64,000 nucleotides of DNA from Actinomycetes bacterium (GCA_021801795.1 JAJYXR010000003.1:62001-126000); one strand, 5' to 3'; positions 41,612-51,555 are shown, numbered from the stretch's first letter. Notes: generated by a model not told the origin, from the letters alone. Numbers and translations are program-made.

Positions 41612-42992
41612 CGATCTCCGCATTGGCCCTCCCCCGCTGGCGGTGGTGATCGCGCTCGTGTGCTGCGCGCGCCGCCAGCTCGTCCAGCTCTGCCCTCCCT
41701 ACGTACCTCGTGAGGCGCCCGCCCTGGTCTGGCTCACGCGAAGCACCCCGGGACCCTCTATCCAGAGCCGGCTCCCTCTCGGCACTCTCGAAGCCGGCAA
41801 GCTCGGCGGGGAGGTAGCGCCACTCTGCCACACCAGGTGCCTCGCGCCCGATCCCCTCTGGATGGCGCCCGGCCAGGTCTCCGAGGTCTGCGAGCACCAG
41901 GTCGGCTGCCTGCTCGACCGCCCGGGCCGGGGAGCCCTGGGGGAGCTGAGCCGCCCACTCGGGAACGATGTGACGCCGTGCCAGGGGTCGTCCCTGATCG
42001 ACAACCCGCGAGAGCACCGGCAGGGCCGAGGATCTCAGGGCTTCGTGCAGCGCTTCGGGGTCAGCCAGGGCTGCCATGACCCGGCCGGGCACCCGGCCGG
42101 TGAGCGCGTCGATGCGCCGTCCGCTGAGGCCGAGCGCTCGGGCCCTGTCCTGCCAGATGGGCAGCAGCTTCTCGACGGTGGCGCCGGGATCGCGTGGATC
42201 CCGGGTCGCGTGGGAGGCGATCTCGGCGGCCCTCGGTCCATGGAGGGAGCGCTCGGCCAGGTGAGCCGCTATCTGCCGGGATCTCGAGGAGAACTCGGCC
42301 CGGACCTCCAGGCCTATCCCCTCGATGTCGGCGCGCCCCCTGTCGAGCTCACCGAAGCGGACTCCGAGGCGGCATGCGAGCTCGTGGCGGAGCTGCACGT
42401 GGTAAAGGGACTCCATGGCCCTGGCGTGCGCGTACAGCCCCCGCCCGTCCAGGGCAGACCACGAGCCGTCCTGGCCTCTGGCCAGGTTCGCGAGGACAGC
42501 GTGGGTGTGCAGGTGCGGGTCGAGCGCTCGACTGGTCCGGTGGACGAACGCGGCACCGAGTGCGCCCTCCACGCCGATCACCCTTCGCTCCCCCTGGTCG
42601 GTCCGCCTGGCAGCCAGGACGCGGCGCTCGGCATACCCGAGTGCCTCGCCCACCGCGGAGCGGTGAGAGGCGAGCACCTCCTCGCCGATCTCGGCGCCTC
42701 CGAGCGCCCAGAGCAGGCTCACCGACTTCGGTGCAGCGAAGGTGAGGTCGAACCCGGCCACCCTCACCTGCTCACGGCCAGAACCGAGAACCCGGCCGCT
42801 GGCGTCACTGCCCGCGAGGAGCCCGCCCAGGGTATCGGGACCGGGAATGGCGTCAGGTCCGAGGCCGGCTGAGGCGAGCCCGGACCCGAACCACTCCCCT
42901 GGCGGCTCCAGGGCAGGTCCGTCCGGGCGCGCGGCACTCACATCCAGGTAGTACGCCTCACCGCCAATCCGGAGCTTCGCCACCCGTAGCAC
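41598..42992 (-). CDS. MobF/TrwC-type relaxase domain protein without helicase
   Basis: 464 aa. Catalytic features of the TrwC/TraI relaxase are visible: a tyrosine pair near the N-terminus (GEAYYLDVS), GFDLTFAAPKSVSLLWAL, and the metal-binding triple-His motif DPHLHTHAVLAN. In conjugative elements this domain nicks oriT and is usually followed by a helicase of several hundred residues; here the chain ends in a charged tail. GTG start with AGGAGG 5 nt upstream. No mating-pair genes are nearby, so it may be a remnant of an integrated element or a domesticated nuclease. Confidence 0.88.
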   Translation of the reverse strand: MLRVAKLRIGGEAYYLDVSAARPDGPALEPPGEWFGSGLASAGLGPDAIPGPDTLGGLLAGSDASGRVLGSGREQVRVAGFDLTFAAPKSVSLLWALGGAEIGEEVLASHRSAVGEALGYAERRVLAARRTDQGERRVIGVEGALGAAFVHRTSRALDPHLHTHAVLANLARGQDGSWSALDGRGLYAHARAMESLYHVQLRHELACRLGVRFGELDRGRADIEGIGLEVRAEFSSRSRQIAAHLAERSLHGPRAAEIASHATRDPRDPGATVEKLLPIWQDRARALGLSGRRIDALTGRVPGRVMAALADPEALHEALRSSALPVLSRVVDQGRPLARRHIVPEWAAQLPQGSPARAVEQAADLVLADLGDLAGRHPEGIGREAPGVAEWRYLPAELAGFESAEREPALDRGSRGASREPDQGGRLTRYVGRAELDELAARAAHERDHHRQRGRANAEIERVR

Positions 42993-43018
42993 CAGGACCT
43001 CCTGGTACTACTATACTC

Positions 43019-43047
43019 TTTCAGTATGTTCTATGTCGTTTCAGTAT
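43019..43047. promoter_or_regulatory. Direct repeats TTTCAGTAT upstream of the relaxase
   Basis: TTTCAGTAT occurs at 43019-43027 and again at 43039-43047, exactly 20 bp apart (two helical turns). The patch is AT-rich, overlaps the 3' end of PafBC and lies just upstream of TATAGT, a possible relaxase -10. An iteron-like or repressor site is possible. Confidence 0.45.
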
Positions 43048-45127
43048 TTTCCTTGTCTGCGTCGGCATAGTGCTCGTCTGCATCGACATACTGCTGGAGG
43101 ACCCTGGCAGCTGCGACCGAGGGGAGGTCTCGCCACTCGGGCGGATCCAGGACCCGCACCCCAGGTCCGAGACCGAGCAGGAGACGCCCGAACCAGGCCT
43201 CACCGACAACCGGCAGCCTCAGCTCCACCGTGCCCCGGCCTGTGGCGATCCTGGTGGCCCCTGGCAGGTGCTCCACCCGCCACGCCCGCTCCGCAGGCAC
43301 CGACACCCGGGCCATGACCGCCTCGGAGGAGGGAACGAAGGCAGTCGATTCTGGCTGCCCTGCTCCCAGTGTCACCGAGCCCGCCAGCGGCGTTCCACTA
43401 GGCGCTCCTGGGTCCCCGTCATCGGGCACAACCCCGGTGTCATCCACGGAGACGATCCGGTCGACCCGGAACCTTCGTACCCCGCCGGACCTGTGGCACC
43501 AGGCATCCAGGTACCAGTGGCCCCCCAGGGCATGGATACCCACAGGGTCCACCACCCGCTCCGTGTCCTCGTCGCGCGAGGCCGAGTGGTAACCGATGCG
43601 GACCTGGCGCCCCTCACGCGCCGCATCGGTGATCTCAGCCAGCAGTGGTGGGTCGTCGATGTCCAGCACCAGGGCCTCGCTCTCACCCAGTGCCCTCTCC
43701 AGCTTCCCGAGCGCCCGCGCCAGGTGGCCGTCTGGATCCGAGCCAGGGAAACCGAGCAAGGTCCGCCCGGCGGCGGCCAGGACGAAGCCCTGCGCGGATG
43801 ACAGCGAGCGCGGCCTCGACATCTCCTCGGAGAGCCGTGCCGTGACCTCGTCGGAGTCCACGATGATCTCCATCAGCACCTCGGGCGTATAGGGGGGGGT
43901 GCCACAGCAGGCAGCCATCTCCAGGTCGGCCACCAGCTCCGCGCTCTGCATGCCGAAGCGCTCCGCCAGGTCCGCTATCGATGCCCTCCCGGTGCGGGCC
44001 AGCTCGGTAAGGATCGCCATCAGCCTCAGCAGCCGGTATCCCACATCCACCCTTCCCGTGCCCGCCACATCCCCCTCAGCGGCTCCCCGATGCCCACCAG
44101 ACATCTCGCCACCAGAGGCCGACCCGATGTCAGCACCCGGGCGCCCGGCCCCAGTGTGGGAGGCGCCGGCAGTGTGGGAGGCGCCGGCGGTGTCGTATCC
44201 GGCAGCCATGGCTTCCAGCCTGGCAACTACGCGGTCCCTGCAGGGGCCAGTGGAGCGAACCCGGGCGTGGTGGCCCATGCCGAGCACGAGATCCGCCAGG
44301 GCTTCGGTGTCCAGGGCTTCCAGCGCCACCACCACGGCACCGGTGCCGAGCCGCTCGACCACAGAGCTGGCGTGGACGTTCGCGAGAACCCTGGCTGCCT
44401 CTATGGGGTCTACCTCGATCTCCACCCTCTCGGGCTGGCCTTCGCCGAAGCGCCAGGGCTCGTCCGGCGAGGGCATCTCATCGAGCTCGGCAGGGTCGAG
44501 AGGATGCGTGATCGGCCCCAGCCGCTCGGGACCGGTCGCGATCCGATCTACGCGGAAAGTCCTGGGGGCTTCCCTCGTGTGGTCGTAACCGCTCAGGTAC
44601 CAGTATCCGCCGTGGAACCGGAGCACCGCCGGGTCTACCCGGCGCTCCTCGCCGCCGTAGTCGAAGCTCACCTGGCAGCGCGAGGAGATGGCGCCGTGGA
44701 GAGCCCCGAGGCAGGCGAGCCGGGAGGTGTCGGCGACGGAGCGGTGGAGTCCGGGTCCGGGCACCCCGAGTCTCCAGAGGGCATCCCTGCCCACACGCGA
44801 TCCCGCCTCACCGAGGCTGACGGCTGCCACCGCCATGTTCAGGGCCTCCTGCTCCTGGGACGAAAGATCGAGCGGGGGCAGGTAGTAGGACGCGGGATCT
44901 ATCCTGTAGCCGAACTGCTCCGGCCCGCGCAGCCGGACGGCCTCCACCTCGATCCCCTCGTCACGCAGCGACCGCTTGTCGCGTTCGAAGGCCTGGCGCC
45001 GAGCCTCGTGGGACTCGGGGTAGCCGGGCACCTGGGTGGCGATCTCGTCGAGGCTGAGGGGCCTGTCCGTATCGACCAGCAGAAGGACGAGGTCCGTCAG
45101 GCGCTCCAGGCGGTCGACCTTGGTCAT
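43031..45127 (-). CDS. pafBC: Fused PafB-PafC WYL-domain transcriptional regulator
   Basis: 698 aa made of two tandem copies of winged-helix plus WYL domains. The first copy: DRLERLTDLVLLLVDTDRPLSLDEIA, then ISSRCQVSFDYGGEERRVDP and GGYWYLSGYD. Second copy: YRLLRLMAILTELARTGRASIADLAERFG, then VRIGYHSASRDEDTERVVDP and GGHWYLDAWCHRSGGVRRFRVDRI. A low-complexity linker with a repeat (AGASHT) joins them. PafBC activates the LexA-independent DNA-damage response in actinobacteria and is naturally fused in some genera. TACGCT 7 nt before the ATG suggests leaderless transcription. Confidence 0.93.
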   Translation of the reverse strand: MTKVDRLERLTDLVLLLVDTDRPLSLDEIATQVPGYPESHEARRQAFERDKRSLRDEGIEVEAVRLRGPEQFGYRIDPASYYLPPLDLSSQEQEALNMAVAAVSLGEAGSRVGRDALWRLGVPGPGLHRSVADTSRLACLGALHGAISSRCQVSFDYGGEERRVDPAVLRFHGGYWYLSGYDHTREAPRTFRVDRIATGPERLGPITHPLDPAELDEMPSPDEPWRFGEGQPERVEIEVDPIEAARVLANVHASSVVERLGTGAVVVALEALDTEALADLVLGMGHHARVRSTGPCRDRVVARLEAMAAGYDTAGASHTAGASHTGAGRPGADIGSASGGEMSGGHRGAAEGDVAGTGRVDVGYRLLRLMAILTELARTGRASIADLAERFGMQSAELVADLEMAACCGTPPYTPEVLMEIIVDSDEVTARLSEEMSRPRSLSSAQGFVLAAAGRTLLGFPGSDPDGHLARALGKLERALGESEALVLDIDDPPLLAEITDAAREGRQVRIGYHSASRDEDTERVVDPVGIHALGGHWYLDAWCHRSGGVRRFRVDRIVSVDDTGVVPDDGDPGAPSGTPLAGSVTLGAGQPESTAFVPSSEAVMARVSVPAERAWRVEHLPGATRIATGRGTVELRLPVVGEAWFGRLLLGLGPGVRVLDPPEWRDLPSVAAARVLQQYVDADEHYADADKENTETT
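44154..44189. repeat. 18-bp tandem duplication in the PafB-PafC linker
   Basis: Two 18-bp copies encoding AGASHT repeats in the interdomain linker. Confidence 0.88.
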
Positions 45128-45134
45128 CGCCTGA

Positions 45135-45144
45135 AGCGTAGGTT
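45135..45144. promoter_or_regulatory. Overlapping divergent -10 elements for pafBC and the CtaG-like gene
   Basis: AGCGTAGGTT reads TACGCT on the reverse strand, 7 nt from the pafBC ATG, and TAGGTT on the forward strand, 6 nt from ATG 45151. The two hexamers share the central TA, so RNA polymerase could serve only one gene at a time. Confidence 0.5.
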
Positions 45145-45150
45145 ATGCAG

Positions 45151-46050
45151 ATGCGCTCCGGCAGCAATCCCTGGGCATTCCAGGCCCATCCCTACGGATG
45201 GGCACTCTGCGCAGCCATGGGGCTCGGCTACCTCGTGGCGATCCACCGGGAGGACCCAGCTCATCCCGGCGCCTACAGGCCCACCCGTCGCCAGGCCGTG
45301 GCCTTCGCCGGATCGCTCCTATGTCTCGTGGCAGCGCTCACATGGCCGCTGGCCGATCTCGCGTCGCACTGGTCGCTCTCCGCCCTGATCGTCCAGCGGA
45401 TGATCCTGACGCTCGGGGTAGCTCCTCTGGCCATCATCGGCACTCCCCAGGCCCTTCTGGCCCGACTTAGCCGACCTGCGGCGATAGACCGGCTGGCGCT
45501 CTGGGTGAGCCGGCCGCTCAGCGCCTTCGTGGTATTCGGCGTGATCGTGATCGGCACCCTGTTACCCGTGTCGGTCGCGGCAGCCAGCCGTGATTCGTTC
45601 CTCCGAGGCGCGTTCGACCTGCTCATGCTCGTCGCGGGGATAGTCCTCTGGGCCCCGGTGCTCCAGGTGGTACCAGGGGTGGACCGGGTGAGCCCCATCG
45701 CGCGGGCCGTCTACCTGTTCGTCCAGTCGCTCGTTCCGACCTTTCCCGCGATCATCTATGTGTTCGCCCGTCACGCCATCTACCCGGCCTTCGCAGGATC
45801 GCACCACGCGATCGGTCTGTCTCCGCTCGATGACCAGGAGCTGGCCGGGATCCTCGCGAAGATCGCCACACTGCCGGTGCTCTGGAGCGCTGCCGCGGTG
45901 ATCATAAACCGCGCCCAGAACGCGGAGAGGGCCGGGCGCGACCCGGACACCCTTACCTGGCTCGATGTGGAACGGCGGCTCGAACGCGTGGAGCGGGGCC
46001 GTTCGCAGCATGAAGGCACATCGGGCAGCTCCGGTGATCTCAGACCTTGA
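45151..46050 (+). CDS. CtaG-like (caa3-type) membrane protein
   Basis: 299 aa with about seven membrane segments ([70 protein letters not shown], and others). Arrangement and the [10 protein letters not shown] stretch match the cytochrome-oxidase assembly family CtaG (copper delivery). The His-rich QHM segment of that family reads VQRM here, so copper binding may be lost. ATG 45151 is preferred over 45145 because TAGGTT lies exactly 6 nt upstream. The 3' end overlaps the convergent PLP-enzyme gene by 11 nt. Confidence 0.8.
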   Translation: MRSGSNPWAFQAHPYGWALCAAMGLGYLVAIHREDPAHPGAYRPTRRQAVAFAGSLLCLVAALTWPLADLASHWSLSALIVQRMILTLGVAPLAIIGTPQALLARLSRPAAIDRLALWVSRPLSAFVVFGVIVIGTLLPVSVAAASRDSFLRGAFDLLMLVAGIVLWAPVLQVVPGVDRVSPIARAVYLFVQSLVPTFPAIIYVFARHAIYPAFAGSHHAIGLSPLDDQELAGILAKIATLPVLWSAAAVIINRAQNAERAGRDPDTLTWLDVERRLERVERGRSQHEGTSGSSGDLRP

Positions 46051-47449
46051 ACTGGAGGTCCCCGTAGCGCCCCAGCAGCTCCTCGACAGTCGAGCGGGTG
46101 TCGATGGTACCGGTCATGCCATATATGGGAGCCATCACCCCGCTCGATCCGGGTGCAGAGCGCACTGCCGCGACCGACTCCTCCAGATCTGCTACGAAAC
46201 GCTCGGCCACCCCCGGCTGAGCGTGGCGCAGGGTGGTGCAGATGTGGACTGCGGGGGGATGCTGGAGTCCGTTCAGACTCCAACCACGGGCGCTCATCTG
46301 GTCGGACACCGCGTAGACATCCAGCTCGTCAGAGGCGAACGCGATCACCCAGAGCGGATCTCCGAGCAGATCTATCCCCTCGATGGCTTCCACCCCCGCG
46401 CGAATCTTGGCCGCCGCAGACAGCAGGGCGTCGGTCGCGGCCAGGTAGCCCTCCTCCCCGAAGGCCACCATGGCAGCCCAGCACTCAGCGGAGAGCGCGC
46501 CGGGCCGGCTTCCTGCGAAGGTGGGCGAGTAGTAGAGGCCGCCCATCCAGTCCGCAGTCCTGTAGTACTGGTAGCGACGTAGCTCCGGGTCACGGTAGAG
46601 CACCACGGAGGTGCCCTTCGCTGCATAGCCGAACTTGTGGGTGTCGGCCGAGATCGAGGTGACGCCCGGGAGGCGGAAGTCGAAGGCCGGTACCCGATAA
46701 CCGAGTCGCTCGGCGAAGGGCAGGACGAAGCCACCGAGGCAGCAGTCGGTGTGGAACCCCACCCCTGCGTCCAGGGCGAGCTGCGAGAGCTCCTCTATGG
46801 GATCGATCACCCCGTGCGGGAACCCCGGGGCCGATCCGACTATCGCCACGGTGTCCCCGGTGATCGCCTCGGAGGCGGCTCGCAGGTCGGCCCGCCAGGA
46901 GCTGTCGAGTGGGATCTGGACCAGCTTCATGCCGAAGTACTGCGCGGCCTTGTCGAAGGCCGCGTGGGCACTGGCCGGCACCACTATCTCGGGGCTCTGC
47001 GTCCTGCCGGTGTCCCGAGCCCAGTCACGGTAGGTGCGCATGGCCAGCATGATCGACTCGGTGCCTCCCGACGACAGGGTCCCACAGACGCTCGCCAGCC
47101 CGTCGGGACCTCCACCGAGGATCGAGGCGGTCATCGCCACTATCTCTGCCTCGTACTTCACCGCGCTCGGCCAGAGCTCCGGGTGGAGGGGGTTGGCCTG
47201 GGAGTTCACAGCGTAGACCCTGTTCAGGAAGTCGATGTGATCCTGGTCACCGTGGTAGACCGCTCCCGAGGCATAGCCGTCGCGCCACCTCGCCTCCTCC
47301 TTCGAGGCCAGCTCCTGCATCTCTGCCAGGATCTCCCCACGGTCCCGGCCCGAAGGGGGCAGCCTGTCGTAGACCCGGTGGCTGTCCCTGTAGGGTCTCA
47401 GCTCGGCTTCGAGCACCTCCATCACGAGGTCCAGATCGGACTCTTCCAC
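46040..47449 (-). CDS. PLP-dependent lyase/decarboxylase, sphingosine-1-phosphate-lyase-like
   Basis: 469 aa fold-type-I PLP enzyme of the group II decarboxylase/S1P lyase family. Visible: [65 protein letters not shown] and the PLP lysine in [19 protein letters not shown]. The WPS-K and THK-GYA-KG patterns favour S1P lyase over glutamate decarboxylase. GTG start with GGAG 9 nt upstream. It follows the FGGY kinase gene by 4 nt, so one operon. Substrate is probably a phosphorylated amino alcohol, but this is inference. Confidence 0.85.
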   Translation of the reverse strand: MEESDLDLVMEVLEAELRPYRDSHRVYDRLPPSGRDRGEILAEMQELASKEEARWRDGYASGAVYHGDQDHIDFLNRVYAVNSQANPLHPELWPSAVKYEAEIVAMTASILGGGPDGLASVCGTLSSGGTESIMLAMRTYRDWARDTGRTQSPEIVVPASAHAAFDKAAQYFGMKLVQIPLDSSWRADLRAASEAITGDTVAIVGSAPGFPHGVIDPIEELSQLALDAGVGFHTDCCLGGFVLPFAERLGYRVPAFDFRLPGVTSISADTHKFGYAAKGTSVVLYRDPELRRYQYYRTADWMGGLYYSPTFAGSRPGALSAECWAAMVAFGEEGYLAATDALLSAAAKIRAGVEAIEGIDLLGDPLWVIAFASDELDVYAVSDQMSARGWSLNGLQHPPAVHICTTLRHAQPGVAERFVADLEESVAAVRSAPGSSGVMAPIYGMTGTIDTRSTVEELLGRYGDLQFKV

Positions 47450-47453
47450 CAGC

Positions 47454-49280
47454 TCAGCTCCTCTCCTGCTCGGTTAGCTCCCCGGCATTGGCACCGCTGG
47501 CTGCACCGCCTGGGTGTGGTCGGCCGTTCAGTCGCCGGTGTATGGCCTTGGTGGCCCTGTAGAGGTTCACCATCTCCTGGTAGCTGGCGCCATAGGACCG
47601 GTGGTTCTCCGGGTCGGGATCGTAGACGGCGGCAATGGGCACCATGGAGGGTATGTCCTCCACCCCGATCCTGCCGAGCGCCAGCAGCGTCAGGTACGCG
47701 GCTCCGCGCGCGTTGGCCAGCACCGGCTGGTCCGCCTGGAGTATGCGCCGACCCATCACGTCGGCATGGATCTGGCACCAGAGGGCCGACCTGGCCCCAC
47801 CACCCACGAAGGTGATCTCCTCGAAGGGCCTGCGCGCCAGGCGCTCCACTGCTCCGAGCAGCCAGCGGGAGTTATACGCGACCCCCTCGAAGACCGCACG
47901 CACCATCTCGGACCTGGTGGTGGAAAGCGAGAGGTTATGGAACCCGGCCCGTATGGTGTGGTCGTCTACAGGTGACCTCTCGCCGTTCAGCCAGGGGGTG
48001 AAGATGACCCCGCCGGCACCGGGCGGGACCGATGCAGCCACCTGGTCTAGCCTGGCGTAGAAGTCCGCCGGTGCCCCAGATCCCGGAATCCCCGCACCGA
48101 GGCCGTCGTCGCCGAAGATCAGGGAGTCCTTCAGGAAGGTGAGGCAGGCCCCGGCAGTCTCGTGCTCGTCCGCGACTATGTAGCGCCCTGGTATGGCAGC
48201 GGGGATCGACGCGACGTTCCTCATAACATCGGTCCGCTTGAAGGGGAGATGGCAGGAGATCCACGAGGAGGTGCCGATGTAGATATGGGCCTGGTAGTCC
48301 TCCACCGCACCCGATCCGACGGCCGCGGAGTGGACGTCGCCGGTGCCAGATGCCACCGGCGTTCCCTCCCTCAGCCCCAGGTCCATGGCTGCCCTCTCGG
48401 TGAGGCCACCGATGAGGCTTGCCGAGGGAACGAGGTCCGGGAGCTTCCCGCGCTCCAGGCCCGCTGCCCTGAGGAGCTTCGCGTCGTAGTCGATCCTCTC
48501 CCGCCTGCGGTTGTCGGTGACCCAGTGGAGCGTGATCGCGTCGTGGGAGGAGACGAACCGGCCGGTGAGCCTGTGGTTCAGCCAGTCGACCGGCTCCAGG
48601 AAGGTATGGGTCGCCCGGTAGGTATCGGGCTCGGCCTCGCGGATCCAGAGTATGTGGGCCACCGGATCCTTGCCCGAGTGGCCGGGAGCGCCACCGGTGA
48701 GGCGCAGCCAGCGCTGGACCTTCGTCACGCCGTAGCCGAGGACGTTCAGGGTGCCCCTCATCTGGCGCCCGATCGGGCCCGCTCCACGGGAGTCCATCCA
48801 GATGACGGCCGGACGCAGCGGGTTCCCCCCGGCGTCGGCCGCCACGGTGCCGGACCACTGCGCGGTGCATCCGATGCCTGCTACCTGTCCAGGAGACACC
48901 CCACTTCTTGACAGCGCTTCCCTCACCGCGCTCGAAGATGCCCTCCACCATTCCTCCGGGTCCTGTTCTGCTCCACCCCCCTCCAGCAGGTCGAGCCCCA
49001 CCGGCTCGAAGGCGCTCGCGATGATCCGGCCATCGGCCGAGACGACCGCTGCCTTCGGCCCGCCGGTACCGAGGTCTATCGCCACCACGTAACCAGCCGA
49101 CGGGGCCCCGCCGGAGCTGGCTCTGCCGGAGCTGGCTCTGCCGGGGCTGGCTCTGCCTGAGCTGGCTCTGCCTGAGCTGGCTCTGCCGGGGCCGGCTCTG
49201 CCGGGGCCGGCTCTGCCGGGGCCGGCTCTGCCGGGGCCGGCTCTGCCGGAGCTGGCCGGTACCGAGTCCTCTACGTCCAC
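47454..49280 (-). CDS. FGGY-family carbohydrate kinase (xylulokinase-like) with repeat N-terminus
   Basis: 608 aa. The kinase core starts at about residue 62 with [17 protein letters not shown] (phosphate-1 motif) and includes [68 protein letters not shown] and [16 protein letters not shown], as in xylulokinases. The preceding 60 residues are a 5-residue repeat ([10 protein letters not shown]). TAGGTT lies 7 nt before the GTG start, suggesting a leaderless transcript. An alternative start is the GTG pair at YVV, which would leave the repeat untranslated. Operon with the S1P-lyase-like gene. Confidence 0.87.
   Translation of the reverse strand: MDVEDSVPASSGRAGPGRAGPGRAGPGRAGPGRASSGRASSGRASPGRASSGRASSGGAPSAGYVVAIDLGTGGPKAAVVSADGRIIASAFEPVGLDLLEGGGAEQDPEEWWRASSSAVREALSRSGVSPGQVAGIGCTAQWSGTVAADAGGNPLRPAVIWMDSRGAGPIGRQMRGTLNVLGYGVTKVQRWLRLTGGAPGHSGKDPVAHILWIREAEPDTYRATHTFLEPVDWLNHRLTGRFVSSHDAITLHWVTDNRRRERIDYDAKLLRAAGLERGKLPDLVPSASLIGGLTERAAMDLGLREGTPVASGTGDVHSAAVGSGAVEDYQAHIYIGTSSWISCHLPFKRTDVMRNVASIPAAIPGRYIVADEHETAGACLTFLKDSLIFGDDGLGAGIPGSGAPADFYARLDQVAASVPPGAGGVIFTPWLNGERSPVDDHTIRAGFHNLSLSTTRSEMVRAVFEGVAYNSRWLLGAVERLARRPFEEITFVGGGARSALWCQIHADVMGRRILQADQPVLANARGAAYLTLLALGRIGVEDIPSMVPIAAVYDPDPENHRSYGASYQEMVNLYRATKAIHRRLNGRPHPGGAASGANAGELTEQERS
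49114..49248. repeat. 15-bp minisatellite, 9 copies plus partial
   Basis: Nine consecutive 15-bp units (GAGCTGGCTCTGCCG and close variants), giving ([10 protein letters not shown])n at the kinase N-terminus. Variants cluster in blocks, as expected from unequal exchange. Confidence 0.95.
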
Positions 49281-49313
49281 GCCGGATAACCTAACCTGCC
49301 CGGGACCGGCGGC

Positions 49314-51461
49314 TCAGACTGCGGTGGAGGGGTGCCGTGGCTCGCGCAGCAGCTCCACGTCGGCCGGCAGCCCCTCCACCACCACGTCGGGCCCGTCCAC
49401 GTCGACGGTGACCCGGGAGCCCGCGAGGGGGATGCCTTCGATGCGGAGCCTGGTGATCCCATCGGGCAGCACCGGGGAAAGCCAGGTCTTCCCGTAGGGA
49501 ACCCATGGATCCAGCCTGAGAAGGGTCCGCAGGCACATGAGCGGCGATGCAGCCGCCCATGCCTGGGGTGAGCAGGAGGTGGGGTAGGAGACAGGCACCG
49601 GCAGCTCCGAACGATCCAGGCCGCTGAAGAGCTCGGGCAGGCGGCCTCCGAGAGCACCGGCCGCGTCGAAGAGCCCGGTGATGATCTTGGTGGCCTCCTC
49701 CATGAACCCATACCGGGCCAGCCCCGCGGCGACGATAGCGGTGTCGTGCGGCCAGACCGATCCGCAGTGGTAGCTGATGGGGTTATACCCGCCCATGGTG
49801 GTGGCCAGCGTGCGGATCCCCCAGCCGCTGAACATCTCCGCGCTCATGAGGTGCTTGGCCACCAGCGGCGCGCGTTCGGAGTCCACTATCCCGGCCCACA
49901 TGCAGTGCCCCATGTTGGAGGCGAGGGAGTCGATCGGCCGCTTGTCGGCGTCGAGGCCCACGGCATACCACCCGTGCTCGTCCACCCAGAAGTCGCGGTT
50001 GAACCTCTCCTTCAGCTCCGCGGCCTTCAGCCTGTAGCGATCATAGGTGGTCGCGTCACCGGCCTCGTAGGCGAAGTGGGCCCGCGCCAGGTAGGCGCTG
50101 TACACATATCCCTGGACCTCCGCGAGCGCTATGGGGGCAGAGGCCACCTTCCCGTCGGCGAACCGGATACCGTCGTAGGAGTCCTTCCATCCCTGGTTCA
50201 CGAGGCCACGGTCGGTGGCACGGTGGTACTCCACGTACCCGTCACCATCTGCGTCCCCGAAGCGCTCGATCCATTCGAGGGCCCGCTCTGCGTTCGGCAT
50301 CAGCTCATCCACTGCCTCGCGTGCCAGGCCCCAGCGTCGCAGCTCGCCCAACAGCATCACGAACAGCGGGGTGGCATCAGCCGTCCCGTAGTAGATGTTC
50401 CCCCCGCCCAGCGAGAGGGAGGAGGCTTCGCCGAAGCGCATCTCGTGGAGGATCCTGCCTGGCTGCTCCTCGCTGCGGGGGTCGATGTCGCTTCCCTGGA
50501 AGCGTGCCAGCGTCTGGAGCACACCCAGGGCCAGGTCTGGGTCCACCAGCAGCGCCATCCAGGAGGTGATGAGCGAGTCACGACCGAAGACGGTCATGAA
50601 CCAGGGGGCGCCGGCTGCCAGCACCACCCGCTCGGGGTACTCCGGATCGAAGATCCTGAGCGCACCCAGGTCCTCCGAGCTGCGCTCCACGATCTGGCGG
50701 AGCTGAGCGTTGTCGGTCTGAACGTGGGGAACGTCCCTGCGCCAGCGCGCCAGGCGCTCTGCAGGCGCCGCGCGCTCCACCGGCTGACCGCAGAGGTAGC
50801 GGGGGTCGACGCTGGTGCCGTCGATGACCGGGTGAACCTCCGCGCAGCAGCTCCACTGGCCATGTGCGGGCACGATGGCCTCGAAGGTGACGATCCCCGG
50901 AAGCGAGGAGGCAGGCTCGGGTGCGAAGCGAAGCTCCACCCCTCTGCTGAGCGCACCTCGCCGGTAGGAGATCGCTAGGACTCCCTGGCGCGCATCGCTG
51001 TCTATCTCCCCGTCTGGGTCCCCGCCGACCCGGCCTTCCTTCACCGCGAACAGATCCGCGAAGTCCGCGTCGACGAACAGCTCGAGCGAGCAGTAGGTGG
51101 GTTCGTCGTTGAAGTTCCTGATCGATATGTCCTCACGCATACCCTGACCCACATGGCGGGAGCGGAACACCATGAGGGTCGAGTCGACGCGCCCTGGACG
51201 CGGTTGGCAGCGGCCCACGAAGGTGGCCGAGAAGGGTTCCTCGGCGAATGCGCTGAGCGGCTCCGGCCGCACGCCGTTTATCCTGAGCTCCAGGCGCGAC
51301 AGGATGCGGGTGTCGCGGACGAACAGCCCCTGGGCGCTGCCCGGAACCATGTCGCCAGCACGACCGCTGATGGCGAACGTCGACTCGTCCACCAGGGTGA
51401 TGACGCCGTTCGAGGACTCGAGGGAGCTCACGGCACCTACGTCGCTCCAGGGCTCGCTCAC
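49314..51461 (-). CDS. Glycogen debranching-type amylo-alpha-1,6-glucosidase
   Basis: 715 aa. The N-terminal domain (about 1-260; TFAISGRAGDMVPGSAQGLFVRDTRILSRLELRING) is the debranching-enzyme N-terminal beta domain. The rest is an (alpha/alpha)6 barrel: GAPWFMTVFGRDSLITSWMAL, HEMRFGEASSL, YYGTADATPLFVMLLGEL, GWKDSYDGIRFADG, MGHCMWAGI, YHCGSVWPHDTAIVAAGLARYG. Asp/Glu in FGRDS and KDSYDG are candidate catalytic acids. Related enzymes remove alpha-1,6 branches or trim stored or host glucans. GTG start with TAGGGT 7 nt upstream. Divergent from sufC1. Confidence 0.9.
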   Translation of the reverse strand: MSEPWSDVGAVSSLESSNGVITLVDESTFAISGRAGDMVPGSAQGLFVRDTRILSRLELRINGVRPEPLSAFAEEPFSATFVGRCQPRPGRVDSTLMVFRSRHVGQGMREDISIRNFNDEPTYCSLELFVDADFADLFAVKEGRVGGDPDGEIDSDARQGVLAISYRRGALSRGVELRFAPEPASSLPGIVTFEAIVPAHGQWSCCAEVHPVIDGTSVDPRYLCGQPVERAAPAERLARWRRDVPHVQTDNAQLRQIVERSSEDLGALRIFDPEYPERVVLAAGAPWFMTVFGRDSLITSWMALLVDPDLALGVLQTLARFQGSDIDPRSEEQPGRILHEMRFGEASSLSLGGGNIYYGTADATPLFVMLLGELRRWGLAREAVDELMPNAERALEWIERFGDADGDGYVEYHRATDRGLVNQGWKDSYDGIRFADGKVASAPIALAEVQGYVYSAYLARAHFAYEAGDATTYDRYRLKAAELKERFNRDFWVDEHGWYAVGLDADKRPIDSLASNMGHCMWAGIVDSERAPLVAKHLMSAEMFSGWGIRTLATTMGGYNPISYHCGSVWPHDTAIVAAGLARYGFMEEATKIITGLFDAAGALGGRLPELFSGLDRSELPVPVSYPTSCSPQAWAAASPLMCLRTLLRLDPWVPYGKTWLSPVLPDGITRLRIEGIPLAGSRVTVDVDGPDVVVEGLPADVELLREPRHPSTAV

Positions 51462-51504
51462 TGAGCCGACCCTACCGGACCACCGGCGCTACGGTGTGGC
51501 ATCC

Positions 51505-51549
51505 ATTCCCACTATGGCGGTAGTGGAAATGTGAAGCGTGCTCTAGACT
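51505..51549 (+). promoter_or_regulatory. Putative sufC1 promoter with inverted-repeat operator
   Basis: ATTCCCACTA (51505-51514) and TAGTGGAAAT (51521-51530) form an inverted repeat with one mismatch and a 6-nt spacer. It lies just upstream of TAGACT (51544-51549), which is 6 nt before the sufC1 GTG. Position over the -35 suits a repressor such as SufR or an Rrf2 protein; which protein is unknown. Confidence 0.5.
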
Positions 51550-51555
51550 GGCTGG

